Positions 22,251 through 30,858 of a stretch of DNA of 38,405 nt are shown piece by piece. The stretch lies in NCBI GenBank assembly GCA_031383405.1, contig JANMZO010000207.1, forward strand, positions 1 through 38,405, written 5' to 3'. Source of the stretch: JANMZO01 sp031383405. Its GTDB lineage: Bacteria > Actinomycetota > Acidimicrobiia > Acidimicrobiales > JANYDT01. The notes under the pieces are model-generated. The model was not told the DNA's origin and did not search any database. It saw only the letters and a list, made by a program, of their open reading frames with translations. Numbering within the stretch: position 1 is the stretch's first letter; every line of letters begins with the position of its first letter. The position numbers and the translations under genes were made by a program.

Positions 22251-22832
22251 CCTGTCAAATCGAAGCGGGCGTCGTCGAAACCCATTCCGGTGCAGTCGAC
22301 GCCGCCCCGGGGTCGGGAGGAGATCAAAGACGCAGTGCTCGATGCCGCGGAGCGACTTTTTGCCCAATCGGGTCCTGCCGCGGTATCGCTGCGTGACATT
22401 GCAACCGAGGCGGGTGTCACCTACAGCCTGATCAGTCGCCACTTCGGAACCCGCGACGACCTCCTGGAAGCGATCCTCGTCCGTTACGCCGAACGCTGGA
22501 AAGGTCGGGCGGACAGCCACGTTGATTTCAATGACGCGCTGAAGGATTTGCTCGGCGGTTCTCCGGAGAGCGCGTACATGCGGTTGCTGGCGTGGAGTCT
22601 GCTGACGGGCCAGGGCGCGACAGCCCACGGAGCCGCATCACTGCTGGATCAGATCGTTCCCCTGGCCGGCGCCGAAGCTGACAATGCCCGCGAGGCGACC
22701 GTTCGAACCGCCACGGCGCTTTCGCTCATCTTCGGGTGGAAGTTCTTCGCACCCTTTATTGTCGAAGCGCTCCACATGGCACCGGCCGAGGCCCGGGCGT
22801 TTCACCGAGGTCTGCTGAAGCGTCTCCCCTGA
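22242..22832 (+). CDS. TetR-family repressor of the luciferase-like gene
   Basis: 196 residues. A basic N-terminal arm is followed by a standard TetR DNA-binding domain (residues ~25-70): 'LDAAERLFAQSGPAAVSLRD' and 'IATEAGVTYSLISRHFGTRD', then a helical ligand domain. The ATG is the only sensible start and is embedded in operator copy B, giving a leaderless mRNA. Divergence from the luciferase-like enzyme with operators for both directions is the classical arrangement of a local, substrate-sensing repressor. Its operator has nothing in common with the TGACG-N3-CGTCA sites, so it is not the regulator of the steroid genes. Confidence 0.88.
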   Translation: MATPVKSKRASSKPIPVQSTPPRGREEIKDAVLDAAERLFAQSGPAAVSLRDIATEAGVTYSLISRHFGTRDDLLEAILVRYAERWKGRADSHVDFNDALKDLLGGSPESAYMRLLAWSLLTGQGATAHGAASLLDQIVPLAGAEADNAREATVRTATALSLIFGWKFFAPFIVEALHMAPAEARAFHRGLLKRLP

Positions 22833-22890
22833 CTGGTCCCGGGTGCTTCCCAAACTGTGCGCGGACGTGGTGTCGGCAGGCCCGGTGCCT

Positions 22891-24282
<1,392 letters not shown>

Positions 24283-24343
24283 GATCAACCTTAGGGCGAC
24301 GATCACCGCGACGATCACCGCTCCCTCGACCAGTGTCGGGGAT

Positions 24344-24357
24344 CGGCCTTTCGGCCG
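24344..24357 (-). terminator. hairpin after the SDR-FadD17 operon
   Basis: CGGCC-TTTC-GGCCG lies five bases beyond the minus-strand SDR stop at 24362, in an 80-bp gap that also has a tandem CGACGATCACCG pair (24297-24320). Confidence 0.4.
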
Positions 24358-24361
24358 GGGC

Positions 24362-25243
24362 CTACGCCCAGGCCGGTCCGCCCCAGGCCGGAAGCCCGCT
24401 CCCACGGGTGCCGAAGAGTTCTGCCTTCCTGGCATCGAGGTCCGACGACTCCCAGGGTCTGTCCTGGGAGATCGAGCCAACGATCGGAAAGAGGTCAACC
24501 ACGTGAAGCTGCGCCCCCACCGTGATGAAGGTCTGTCCGTTTATGTCGGCACTGGCATCACCCGCCAGCCAGGCCACGACCCGGGCGACATGCTCAGGTT
24601 CGTAGGGGTCAAACCCGCTGAAGTCCTTCTTGGCGAAGAGCGGCTGAGCTTCGGTCATCGAGGTTCGGGCCCGCGGCGCGATGCAGTTGACGGTCGTGTT
24701 GAACCGCTCCATGACGCGGGCCAGCGATACCGTCATCAAGATGATGCCGCCCTTCGCCGATGCGTAGTTGACCTGGCCGGGGCTGCCATAGAGACCGGCT
24801 TCACTCGTGGTGTTGATGATTCGGCGGGGACCGGTGTTGCCGGCCTTGTGCTGCTCGCGCCAGTACGAGACTGCGTGACGGCACAGGTTGAAGTGTCCTT
24901 TCAGGTGGACGTCGACCACGAGGTCCCACTGGTCCTCGGTCATGTTGAACGGCATGGCATCGCGGAGCGCTCCGGCGTTGTTCACCACGATGTCGAGCCC
25001 GCCGAAGACGTTGATCGCCTGCTGCACCAGCGTCTCGACCGCGGCGTAGTCGGCGACGCTGGCCTGGTTCGCGACTGCCCGTCCGCCGGCTGCTTCGATT
25101 TCCGCAACGACGGTGTCAGCCGCCGGACCCAGGTCGTTCACCACGACACTGGCGCCTTCGGCGCCGAGCCGTAGGGCGTGGGCGCGACCGAGTCCACCTC
25201 CGGCCCCGGTGACGATTGCGACTTTTCCTGCCAGCGTTGCCAT
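24362..25243 (-). CDS. short-chain dehydrogenase, MFE-2-like hydroxyacyl-CoA type
   Basis: 293 residues. 'VAIVTGAGGGLGRAHALRLG' and 'VVVNDLG' (NAD-binding), 'NNAG', Ser in 'INTTSEAGLYG', and Tyr/Lys in 'VNYASAKGG' give a complete SDR. The '...GGGLGRAHA' and 'VVNDLG' pattern is the hydroxyacyl-CoA dehydrogenase domain of MFE-2 and steroid enzymes such as mycobacterial ChsB1 (Rv3502c). 'IAPRARTSMTE' is also typical of this group. A C-terminal extension ending 'GLPAWGGPAWA' is seen in related proteins. GGAGG nine bases before the ATG. It lies 48 bases after the FadD17-like gene on the same strand, so one operon is likely and both would be controlled from operator site 4. A role in beta-oxidation of a steroid side chain is inferred. 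Confidence 0.85.
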   Translation of the reverse strand: MATLAGKVAIVTGAGGGLGRAHALRLGAEGASVVVNDLGPAADTVVAEIEAAGGRAVANQASVADYAAVETLVQQAINVFGGLDIVVNNAGALRDAMPFNMTEDQWDLVVDVHLKGHFNLCRHAVSYWREQHKAGNTGPRRIINTTSEAGLYGSPGQVNYASAKGGIILMTVSLARVMERFNTTVNCIAPRARTSMTEAQPLFAKKDFSGFDPYEPEHVARVVAWLAGDASADINGQTFITVGAQLHVVDLFPIVGSISQDRPWESSDLDARKAELFGTRGSGLPAWGGPAWA

Positions 25244-25291
25244 AGTGGGAATCCTCCGAGAATTGTTTCGTTGCGAGAGTTGGTCAAGTGG

Positions 25292-26944
25292 TCAGATCGT
25301 GTCGAGGGCGGCCAGGCGACCACGGGCCCCGAAGTGCGCGCGAATTTGCCCGATTGCCTCACTATCTACGCGCACATAGGGTTTTCCGACACCGCTGGAG
25401 TGGTACGTGAGCTCCGACGACTCCCAGCGATCCCGCTGCAGGTGGCGTTTCACCACCTTGTTGGTCTCCGTCATCGGGAACGTGGTGACGACCCGCACAT
25501 ACGTCGGATGCCACTTCGGCCCCAGGTCGCTCTGTTCCGAGAGGAACGCGCTGAACGCTTCAGCGTCGAAGACCCGCGCGTCCATCTGGAGAGCAACCAT
25601 AACCCGGTCGCCCACGTCGGCATCGGGGACCCCGTAGACCGCGTTGAGCAGTACCCCGGGGAAGCGGCTGATGATCCGCTCGATCGGGGCGGCGGCTATG
25701 TTCTCGCCGTCGACCCGGAGCCACTCCGACGACCGACCGGCGAAATAGAAGAACCCGGCTTCGTCGCGGTAACCGAGGTCACCCGACCAGTACGACGTGC
25801 CACGGATCCGCTGCGTATTGGCTTCCTCGTTGTTCCAGTAACCCTCGAACAACGCGGCCCCGGCCGTGTTGACGATCTCGCCTACAGCTTCGTCGGGGTT
25901 GGTGATCCGACCGTGGGCATCGAACGTCGCCCGGATGCACTCGACGCCGGTGTCGGCATTTACGATACACACGGTCGGCGCCGCGCGACCGAGGCTGCCG
26001 GTGGGTGTGTCGGGGGTGCGTTGGATGGCGACGCTCGATTCGGTCGAGCCGTACCCGTCGTCGACCTTACAGTTGAAGCGGGCCGTGAAGCGCTTGATGT
26101 CGGCCTCGGCGCCTTCGTTGCCGTAGCCGCGCCGAAGTGTGTTGTCGGCATCGTCGGGAAGTTCCGGGGTGGCCAGCACATATGCAAGAGGCTTGCCCAC
26201 ATAGTTGAAATAGGTGGCCCCGTAGCGGCGGACGTCGGGCAGGAAGTTCGAGGCCGAGAACTTGCGGCGCAGGGCCAGCGTCGCCCCGACCGCAAGCGTG
26301 GGCAGCCAACTGGTGACCAGGCCGTTGGAGTGGAACAGCGGCATGACCGAATACGACACGTCGTCGGGTCCCAGTTGCACCATGCCGGCGAGCGTGGTGC
26401 CCATGCGGTGGAGGCGGGCCTGGCTGAAGATCACCGCTTTGGGCGCTCCGCTCGTACCGGAGGTGAAGACGAGCAGAAACTGCGTCGACGGGTCGGGCAC
26501 GGTTGCCGGTAACGCAGCGTGGGCGAACGGCTCGAGCGTCCCGACGTACTCGGCGGAGTCGACGTTGAGCAGTCGGCCCGGTGCGGACGCCGGGCCCAGG
26601 TCGAGTCCGTCGACCAGATGCGCCTGGCTGGCTTCGGTCACGACGATCTGGCACTCGGTGAAGGTGATGTCACGCGCCAGTTCCGCACCCCGCCGGGTCG
26701 GGTTGATTCCGACGATCGTGGCGCCGGCGACGGCCGCCGCTCCGAGCCACATCGGGAACTCGGCCACATTTTCCAGAAGAAGGCCGATGTGGGGCGGTCC
26801 GTCGGTCTTAAGGGAGGCAAAGAAGGCCGCCCGGGTGGCGCAGGCCTGAGTGAACTCGCGGTATGTCCAGGTCCTGTCGTCGACCCGGACTGCGATGTTG
26901 TCGTCTTGGGCGCGGTCGATTACGAGTTGGGCGATACTCGACAT
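25292..26944 (-). CDS. fadD17: FadD17-like acyl-CoA synthetase
   Basis: 550 residues of the AMP-forming adenylating superfamily. 'LVFTSGTSGAPKAVIFSQAR' is the P-loop motif, 'YGSTESSVAI' the adenine-binding segment, 'YWSGDLGYRDEAGFFYFAGR' the hinge region, and 'TNKVVKRHLQRD' holds the catalytic Lys. It resembles mycobacterial FadD17 (Rv3506), with 'ALRRKFSASNFLPDVRRYGA' and 'YVGKPLAYVLATPELPDDAD' nearly the same, and differs clearly from FadD3, the HIP-CoA ligase. It would activate a steroid side-chain or short branched acid with CoA. It diverges from echA20 with operator site 4 between; its ATG lies 35 bases from that site. Confidence 0.88.
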   Translation of the reverse strand: MSSIAQLVIDRAQDDNIAVRVDDRTWTYREFTQACATRAAFFASLKTDGPPHIGLLLENVAEFPMWLGAAAVAGATIVGINPTRRGAELARDITFTECQIVVTEASQAHLVDGLDLGPASAPGRLLNVDSAEYVGTLEPFAHAALPATVPDPSTQFLLVFTSGTSGAPKAVIFSQARLHRMGTTLAGMVQLGPDDVSYSVMPLFHSNGLVTSWLPTLAVGATLALRRKFSASNFLPDVRRYGATYFNYVGKPLAYVLATPELPDDADNTLRRGYGNEGAEADIKRFTARFNCKVDDGYGSTESSVAIQRTPDTPTGSLGRAAPTVCIVNADTGVECIRATFDAHGRITNPDEAVGEIVNTAGAALFEGYWNNEEANTQRIRGTSYWSGDLGYRDEAGFFYFAGRSSEWLRVDGENIAAAPIERIISRFPGVLLNAVYGVPDADVGDRVMVALQMDARVFDAEAFSAFLSEQSDLGPKWHPTYVRVVTTFPMTETNKVVKRHLQRDRWESSELTYHSSGVGKPYVRVDSEAIGQIRAHFGARGRLAALDTI

Positions 26945-26979
26945 GTTGGTGAGTCTTGCAGATTTGTCACGACCCGATC

Positions 26980-26992
26980 TGACGGTGCGTCA
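26980..26992. promoter_or_regulatory. operator site 4, TGACGGTGCGTCA
   Basis: A perfect TGACG-N3-CGTCA repeat with GATC before and AATA after, in the promoter region shared by fadD17-SDR and echA20-ipdABC. Confidence 0.7.
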
Positions 26993-27068
26993 AATATCCG
27001 GGTTGCCTTCCAACGGAATGGGTGTGCTTTCTCAGGTTGGGCCTAAGGAAGAACACACAATCGGGCGG

Positions 27069-27092
27069 GGGTTCGGGTTCGGGTTCGGGTTC
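27069..27092 (+). repeat. (GGGTTC)4 microsatellite
   Basis: Four exact GGGTTC hexamers within the echA20 leader region. Slippage here would alter spacing between operator site 4 and the gene. Confidence 0.9.
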
Positions 27093-27207
27093 GCCGTCTC
27101 GACCGGCGACGGCCGCATGCACTACGTTTCGGGATTGGGTTTCTGACGCTGCATCAAAAACCCGGTTGTGTCAGCTCGTACAGACCGTGAGGTCGGAAAG
27201 GTCCGTG

Positions 27208-27981
27208 ATGGGCATCACGTCAACAGTGCATACCGAGGGCGAGTACAAAGGGATCGCCGAGGTCGTGATGGATTGCCCACCGGTCAATGCCCTGACGGTT
27301 GCCCAGTGGTTCGAAGTTGGTGAGCTGGTACTCGCCGCGGGTCGCGACAGTCGGGTCAACGCAGTGGTGCTCCGGGCCGAGGGGCGTGGCTTCAACGCCG
27401 GCGTCGACATCAAGGAGATGCAGAACACCGAAGGGTTTGCAGCGCTGATCGGGGCGAACAAGGGCTGCTATGCCGCCTTCGCCGCGGTCTACGAGTGTGC
27501 TGTGCCGGTCATAGCGGCCGTCAACGGGTTCTGCCTGGGCGGCGGTATCGGGTTGGCTGGTAACGCCGACATTATTGTGGCCTCCGATGACGCGTACTTT
27601 GGATTGCCGGAAGTCGACCGGGGCGCGCTGGGGGCGGCCACGCACCTGAGCCGTCTCGTCCCGCAGCACAAGATGCGCTCGATGGTCTACATGTGCACAA
27701 CGGCCACGGCATCCGAACTGCACCACTTCGGGTCGGTGCTCGAAGTCGTCCCGAAAGCCGAGCTTCGCAATAAGGCGATGGAGGTCGGCGCCGACATCGC
27801 CAAGAAGTCGGGCACAGTGATCCGCGCAGCGAAAGAGTCGCTGAACGGCATCGATCTCTGGGACGTCAAGCGGAGCTACCGGTTTGAGCAGGGTTTCACG
27901 TTCGAGTTGAACCTGTCGGGGGTGGCTGACGAGGCCCGCGATGCCTTTGTCGAAAAACGCGACGCCGAATTCACGAAGTAG
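27208..27981 (+). CDS. echA20: EchA20, ring-D-opening hydrolase (HIEC-CoA hydrolase)
   Basis: 257 residues, crotonase fold, close to mycobacterial EchA20 (Rv3550): 'RAEGRGFNAGVDIKEMQ', 'YECAVPVIAAVNGFCLGGGI', 'FGLPEVDRGALGAATHLSRL' and 'YRFEQGFTFELNLSGVADE' are nearly identical. EchA20 hydrolyses ring D of HIEC-CoA to give COCHEA-CoA in steroid degradation. The ATG at 27208 has GGAAAGG six bases ahead and gives the family N-terminus 'MGITSTVHTEG'. It is followed after 42 bases by ipdA, so echA20-ipdA-ipdB-ipdC is one operon, the same order as in mycobacteria. The operon faces operator site 4. Confidence 0.94.
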   Translation: MGITSTVHTEGEYKGIAEVVMDCPPVNALTVAQWFEVGELVLAAGRDSRVNAVVLRAEGRGFNAGVDIKEMQNTEGFAALIGANKGCYAAFAAVYECAVPVIAAVNGFCLGGGIGLAGNADIIVASDDAYFGLPEVDRGALGAATHLSRLVPQHKMRSMVYMCTTATASELHHFGSVLEVVPKAELRNKAMEVGADIAKKSGTVIRAAKESLNGIDLWDVKRSYRFEQGFTFELNLSGVADEARDAFVEKRDAEFTK

Positions 27982-28023
27982 CCGAACCCCGATCAACTCC
28001 GAATAGCTAAGCGAGCATAGTAA

Positions 28024-28920
28024 ATGGCAGACAAACGAATGACCGAGGACGAGGCGATCAGTCGTCTCGAAGACGGAATGACGATCGGGATCGGCGGTTG
28101 GGGAAGCCGTCGCAAACCGATGTCGCTCGTGCGGGCACTTCTTCGCTCGCCGCTGAGGGACCTGACCATCGTTAGCTACGGCGGGCCCGATGTCGGACTC
28201 CTGGCGGCGGCTGGGAGGATACGCAAGCTCGTCTACGGGTTCGTATCGCTCGACTCGATCGCCCTCGAGCCCCACTTCCGTGCCGCCCGACAGAATGCGA
28301 CGATCCCCGAACTCACCGAGCTCGACGAGGGGATGCTGCAGTGGGGGCTCTACGCCGCAAGCCTGCGTTTGCCGTTTCTCCCGTGCCGGGCGGGCCTCGG
28401 CAGCGACGTGATGGCGATCAACCCGCATCTGCGCACGGTCGTGTCGCCCTACGGCGACGGTGAAGAACTCATGGCGATGCCGGCCATCACCCTCGACGCT
28501 GCCTTCGTCCACATGAACCGGGCCGACGCTCGAGGCAACGCACAGTACCTCGGCCCCGATATCTACTTCGACGATCTCTTCCTCGGAGCTGCATCCGCCG
28601 GTCGCAGGTTCGTCACATGTGAGCGGGTCATCGACACCGCTGATCTGCTGAACGAAGGATCGATCCACACGCTGAAGATCAACCGTTCGATGGTCGATGG
28701 TGTGATCGAAGCGCCGAACGGAGCGCACTTCACGAACTGCGAACCCGATTACGCGCGGGACGAGGCATTCCAGTCAGAGTACGCCAGAGCCGCCGGTGAC
28801 CCGGGCGGTTGGGCCGCCTTCGAGAAGCGTTACCTGACCGGATCCGAAAGCGACTATCAGGCAGCAGTCAGGACCCGAACCACCGAACGGGCCGCCGAGA
28901 AGAAAGAGGCCGCCCAGTGA
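28024..28920 (+). CDS. ipdA: IpdA, alpha subunit of the ring-C-opening COCHEA-CoA hydrolase
   Basis: 298 residues, class I CoA-transferase fold, alpha-type. Matches to mycobacterial IpdA (Rv3551) include 'MTIGIGGWGSRRKPMSLVRA', 'VSYGGPDVGLL', 'YGFVSLDS', 'ELDEGML' and 'LRLPFLPCRAGLGSD'. IpdA and IpdB form a heterotetramer that cleaves the last ring of the steroid skeleton in COCHEA-CoA, without acting as a CoA-transferase; a Glu of the DEGML segment (residue 102 here) corresponds to the region reported as catalytic. The ATG has no clear Shine-Dalgarno sequence but lies 42 bases after echA20. Its last four bases overlap the GTG of ipdB. Confidence 0.95.
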   Translation: MADKRMTEDEAISRLEDGMTIGIGGWGSRRKPMSLVRALLRSPLRDLTIVSYGGPDVGLLAAAGRIRKLVYGFVSLDSIALEPHFRAARQNATIPELTELDEGMLQWGLYAASLRLPFLPCRAGLGSDVMAINPHLRTVVSPYGDGEELMAMPAITLDAAFVHMNRADARGNAQYLGPDIYFDDLFLGAASAGRRFVTCERVIDTADLLNEGSIHTLKINRSMVDGVIEAPNGAHFTNCEPDYARDEAFQSEYARAAGDPGGWAAFEKRYLTGSESDYQAAVRTRTTERAAEKKEAAQ

Positions 28921-29702
28921 GTGAGACGATTGCCCCCGCAGCAGGGAGTGGTGCGACGATCGACGAGATCTGCGTGGTCGCATGCGCGGAAACCTGGCGG
29001 GGCGATGGTGAGATTTTTGCATCGGGCATGGGCCCGGTCCCGTCGATTGCCGCCCGCCTGGCCCGGGCCAGCTTCGAACCCGACCTTCTGCTGAGCGACG
29101 GAGAGGCGTTCTTCATCGCGAACAACCTCCGCTTCGGTGGCGCGCCGTCGGAGAAGCTCGTGGAGGGCTGGATTCCCTTCCGCACCGTCTTCGACACCGT
29201 GTGGTCCGGGCGCCGTAACGTGATGATGGGCGCCTCCCAGATCGATCGCTACGGCAACGAGAACATCTCGAATATCGGGCCCTGGGCCAAGCCCAAGGCG
29301 CAGCTTCTCGGCATGCGTGGCGGGCCCGGCAACACGATCAGCCACAGCACGAGTTACTGGATACCCCGCCATACCACCAAGGTCTTCGTCGAGAAGGTTG
29401 ATGTGGTGTCCGGCGTTGGCTATGACCGGGCCCGGACCCTGTCGCCCACCGCGCAGACCCACCACGAAATCCGTCGGGTCATCACCAATTTGGCCGTGAT
29501 GGATTTTCAGACGCCGGATCATCGGATGCGGCTGCGTTCGGTGCACCCCGGTGTCTCGGTGCAGGATGTCGTGGAGGCGACCGGTTTCGAGTTGGCCATC
29601 GATGGCGACGTTCCACAGTCGCGCCAACCCACGGCGGAGGAGCTCCGCCTGATCCGTGAGGTTTTCGATCCGAGCGGTGTTCGGAAGGGCGAGTTTCGCT
29701 GA
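28917..29702 (+). CDS. ipdB: IpdB, beta subunit of the ring-C-opening COCHEA-CoA hydrolase
   Basis: 261 residues, beta-type CoA-transferase-fold subunit. It shares with mycobacterial IpdB (Rv3552) 'EICVVACAETWRGDGEI', 'NVMMGASQIDRYGNENIS', 'RGGPGNTISHSTSYW' and 'KVFVEKVDVVSGVGYDRA'. The GTG at 28917 overlaps the ipdA TGA (GTGA), fixing the start and coupling translation of the two subunits in equal amounts. The stop TGA shares a base with the ATG of ipdC. The N-terminal tail (about 15 residues) is longer than in mycobacteria. Confidence 0.95.
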   Translation: MSETIAPAAGSGATIDEICVVACAETWRGDGEIFASGMGPVPSIAARLARASFEPDLLLSDGEAFFIANNLRFGGAPSEKLVEGWIPFRTVFDTVWSGRRNVMMGASQIDRYGNENISNIGPWAKPKAQLLGMRGGPGNTISHSTSYWIPRHTTKVFVEKVDVVSGVGYDRARTLSPTAQTHHEIRRVITNLAVMDFQTPDHRMRLRSVHPGVSVQDVVEATGFELAIDGDVPQSRQPTAEELRLIREVFDPSGVRKGEFR

Positions 29703-30751
29703 TGCATCCAACGCTGCGCACGCGTCTGTGCGAACTGGCCGAGATCGACGTGCCCATCGTGCAGACCGGTATGGGTTGGGTTGCCGGACCGCGTCTCGTG
29801 GCGGCCACCTCCAACGCTGGGGCTCTTGGCATTCTTGCCGCGGCGACAATGGACCTCGCCGAGATGGAGAAGGCCATTGCTGAGGTGAAGTCGCGCACGA
29901 CCCGTTCGTTCGGCGTGAACATCCGCTCCGACGCTCCGGATGCGAAAGAACGTATCGCCGTGCTGATCCGGGAAAAGGTCAAGGTCGCGTCCTTCGCCCA
30001 GGCTCCGAAGCAGGATCTGATCAAGCAGTTGAAGGATGAGGGCCTCGTCGTCATCCCCTCGATCGGTGCGCGCCGTCATGCAGAGAAAGTTGCCGCGTGG
30101 GGTGTCGACGCGGTGCTCGTGCAGGGCCACGAGGCCGGAGGCCATGTCGGGCAGATTGCATCGACGGTCCTGATTCCGCAGATCTGTGACACCGTCGACA
30201 TTCCGGTGATCGCGGCGGGTGGCTTCTTCGACGGTCGTGGTCTGGTTGCGGCGCTGGCCTACGGTGCGAGTGGCATCGCGATGGGTACGCGGTTCCTCCT
30301 CACGAGCGATTCGGCCGTTCCCGAATCCATTAAGCGCACATATCTTGACGTTGCGACCACCGTTGTGTCCACGAAAGTCGACGGCGTGCCGCACCGGGTT
30401 CTTCGAACGGAATTCGTTGATGAGTTGGAAAAGACAAGCGCGCTTATGAGTTTGCCGAAGGCTGCGCTCAACGGTTTCAAGTTCCGCAAGCTCACCGGGC
30501 TTTCATGGAAGGACCTGATCACGGAAGGCCTGGCGATGAAGAAGTCGTCGGAGCTTTCCTGGGGTCAGGTGCTCATGGCGGCCAACACGCCGATGCTTCT
30601 CAAAGCGACGATGGTCGATGGGAAGGCTGAGGCAGGTGTCATGGCCGGTGGTCAGGTCGTCGGCGTGATCAACGATCTTCCCAGCTGCGCCGAGTTGGTC
30701 ACGCGCATCGTCGCCGAAGCTGAAGCGACACTCAAACGACTGGGTGCGTGA
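29702..30751 (+). CDS. ipdC: IpdC, flavin-dependent oxidoreductase of steroid-ring degradation
   Basis: 349 residues, TIM-barrel FMN enzyme of the nitronate monooxygenase-like family. 'HPVVQTGMGWVAG'-type start (here 'VPIVQTGMGWVAGPRLVAAT'), 'FGVNIRSDAPDAKERI', 'VIAAGGFFDGRGLVAALAYG' and 'MGTRFLLTSDS' match mycobacterial IpdC (Rv3553). The GGFFDGRG loop binds the FMN phosphate. IpdC oxidises 5-OH-HIC-CoA to HIEC-CoA, the EchA20 substrate. The ATG shares one base with the ipdB TGA, and the gene ends the operon. 'SQVLMAANTPMLLKA'-like C-terminal segment is conserved (here 'GQVLMAANTPMLLKATMVDG'). Confidence 0.95.
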   Translation: MHPTLRTRLCELAEIDVPIVQTGMGWVAGPRLVAATSNAGALGILAAATMDLAEMEKAIAEVKSRTTRSFGVNIRSDAPDAKERIAVLIREKVKVASFAQAPKQDLIKQLKDEGLVVIPSIGARRHAEKVAAWGVDAVLVQGHEAGGHVGQIASTVLIPQICDTVDIPVIAAGGFFDGRGLVAALAYGASGIAMGTRFLLTSDSAVPESIKRTYLDVATTVVSTKVDGVPHRVLRTEFVDELEKTSALMSLPKAALNGFKFRKLTGLSWKDLITEGLAMKKSSELSWGQVLMAANTPMLLKATMVDGKAEAGVMAGGQVVGVINDLPSCAELVTRIVAEAEATLKRLGA

Positions 30752-30846
30752 TCCAATAGCCTCCACGGCCATTTGAACTCCAGACCGGGCAAACGTCGAT
30801 CTCGCATCTCATGTGGTCGCGTGCCGCCAGTCGCCCCGAGGCTCGC

Positions 30847-30852
30847 TAACCT
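30847..30852 (+). promoter_or_regulatory. -10 box TAACCT of the S9 peptidase gene (leaderless)
   Basis: TANNNT box six bases before the ATG at 30859; no Shine-Dalgarno sequence precedes the start. Confidence 0.45.
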
Positions 30853-30858
30853 TCCGAC

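Larger units (their letters stand above)
26945..27207. other. 263-bp divergent promoter region
   Basis: Between fadD17 and echA20. It holds operator site 4 (26980-26992) and a run of four GGGTTC hexamers (27069-27092). A GGAAAGG at 27195-27201 serves echA20. No gene is supported here, although the echA20 frame stays open leftwards. Confidence 0.6.

Noticed and set aside
25292..26944. FadD3, the HIP-CoA ligase
   Set aside because: The sequence follows FadD17 across long stretches (ALRRKFSAS, YVGKPL) and differs from FadD3 in these regions.
27069..27092. CRISPR or other array made of GGGTTC repeats
   Set aside because: Six-base units without spacers are a microsatellite; no CRISPR array or cas gene is visible anywhere in the window.
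27022..27207. N-terminal extension of EchA20 from the upstream ATG-like codon
   Set aside because: The extension is low-complexity Gly/Ser from the GGGTTC repeat, has no match in the family, and a good ribosome site precedes the ATG at 27208.
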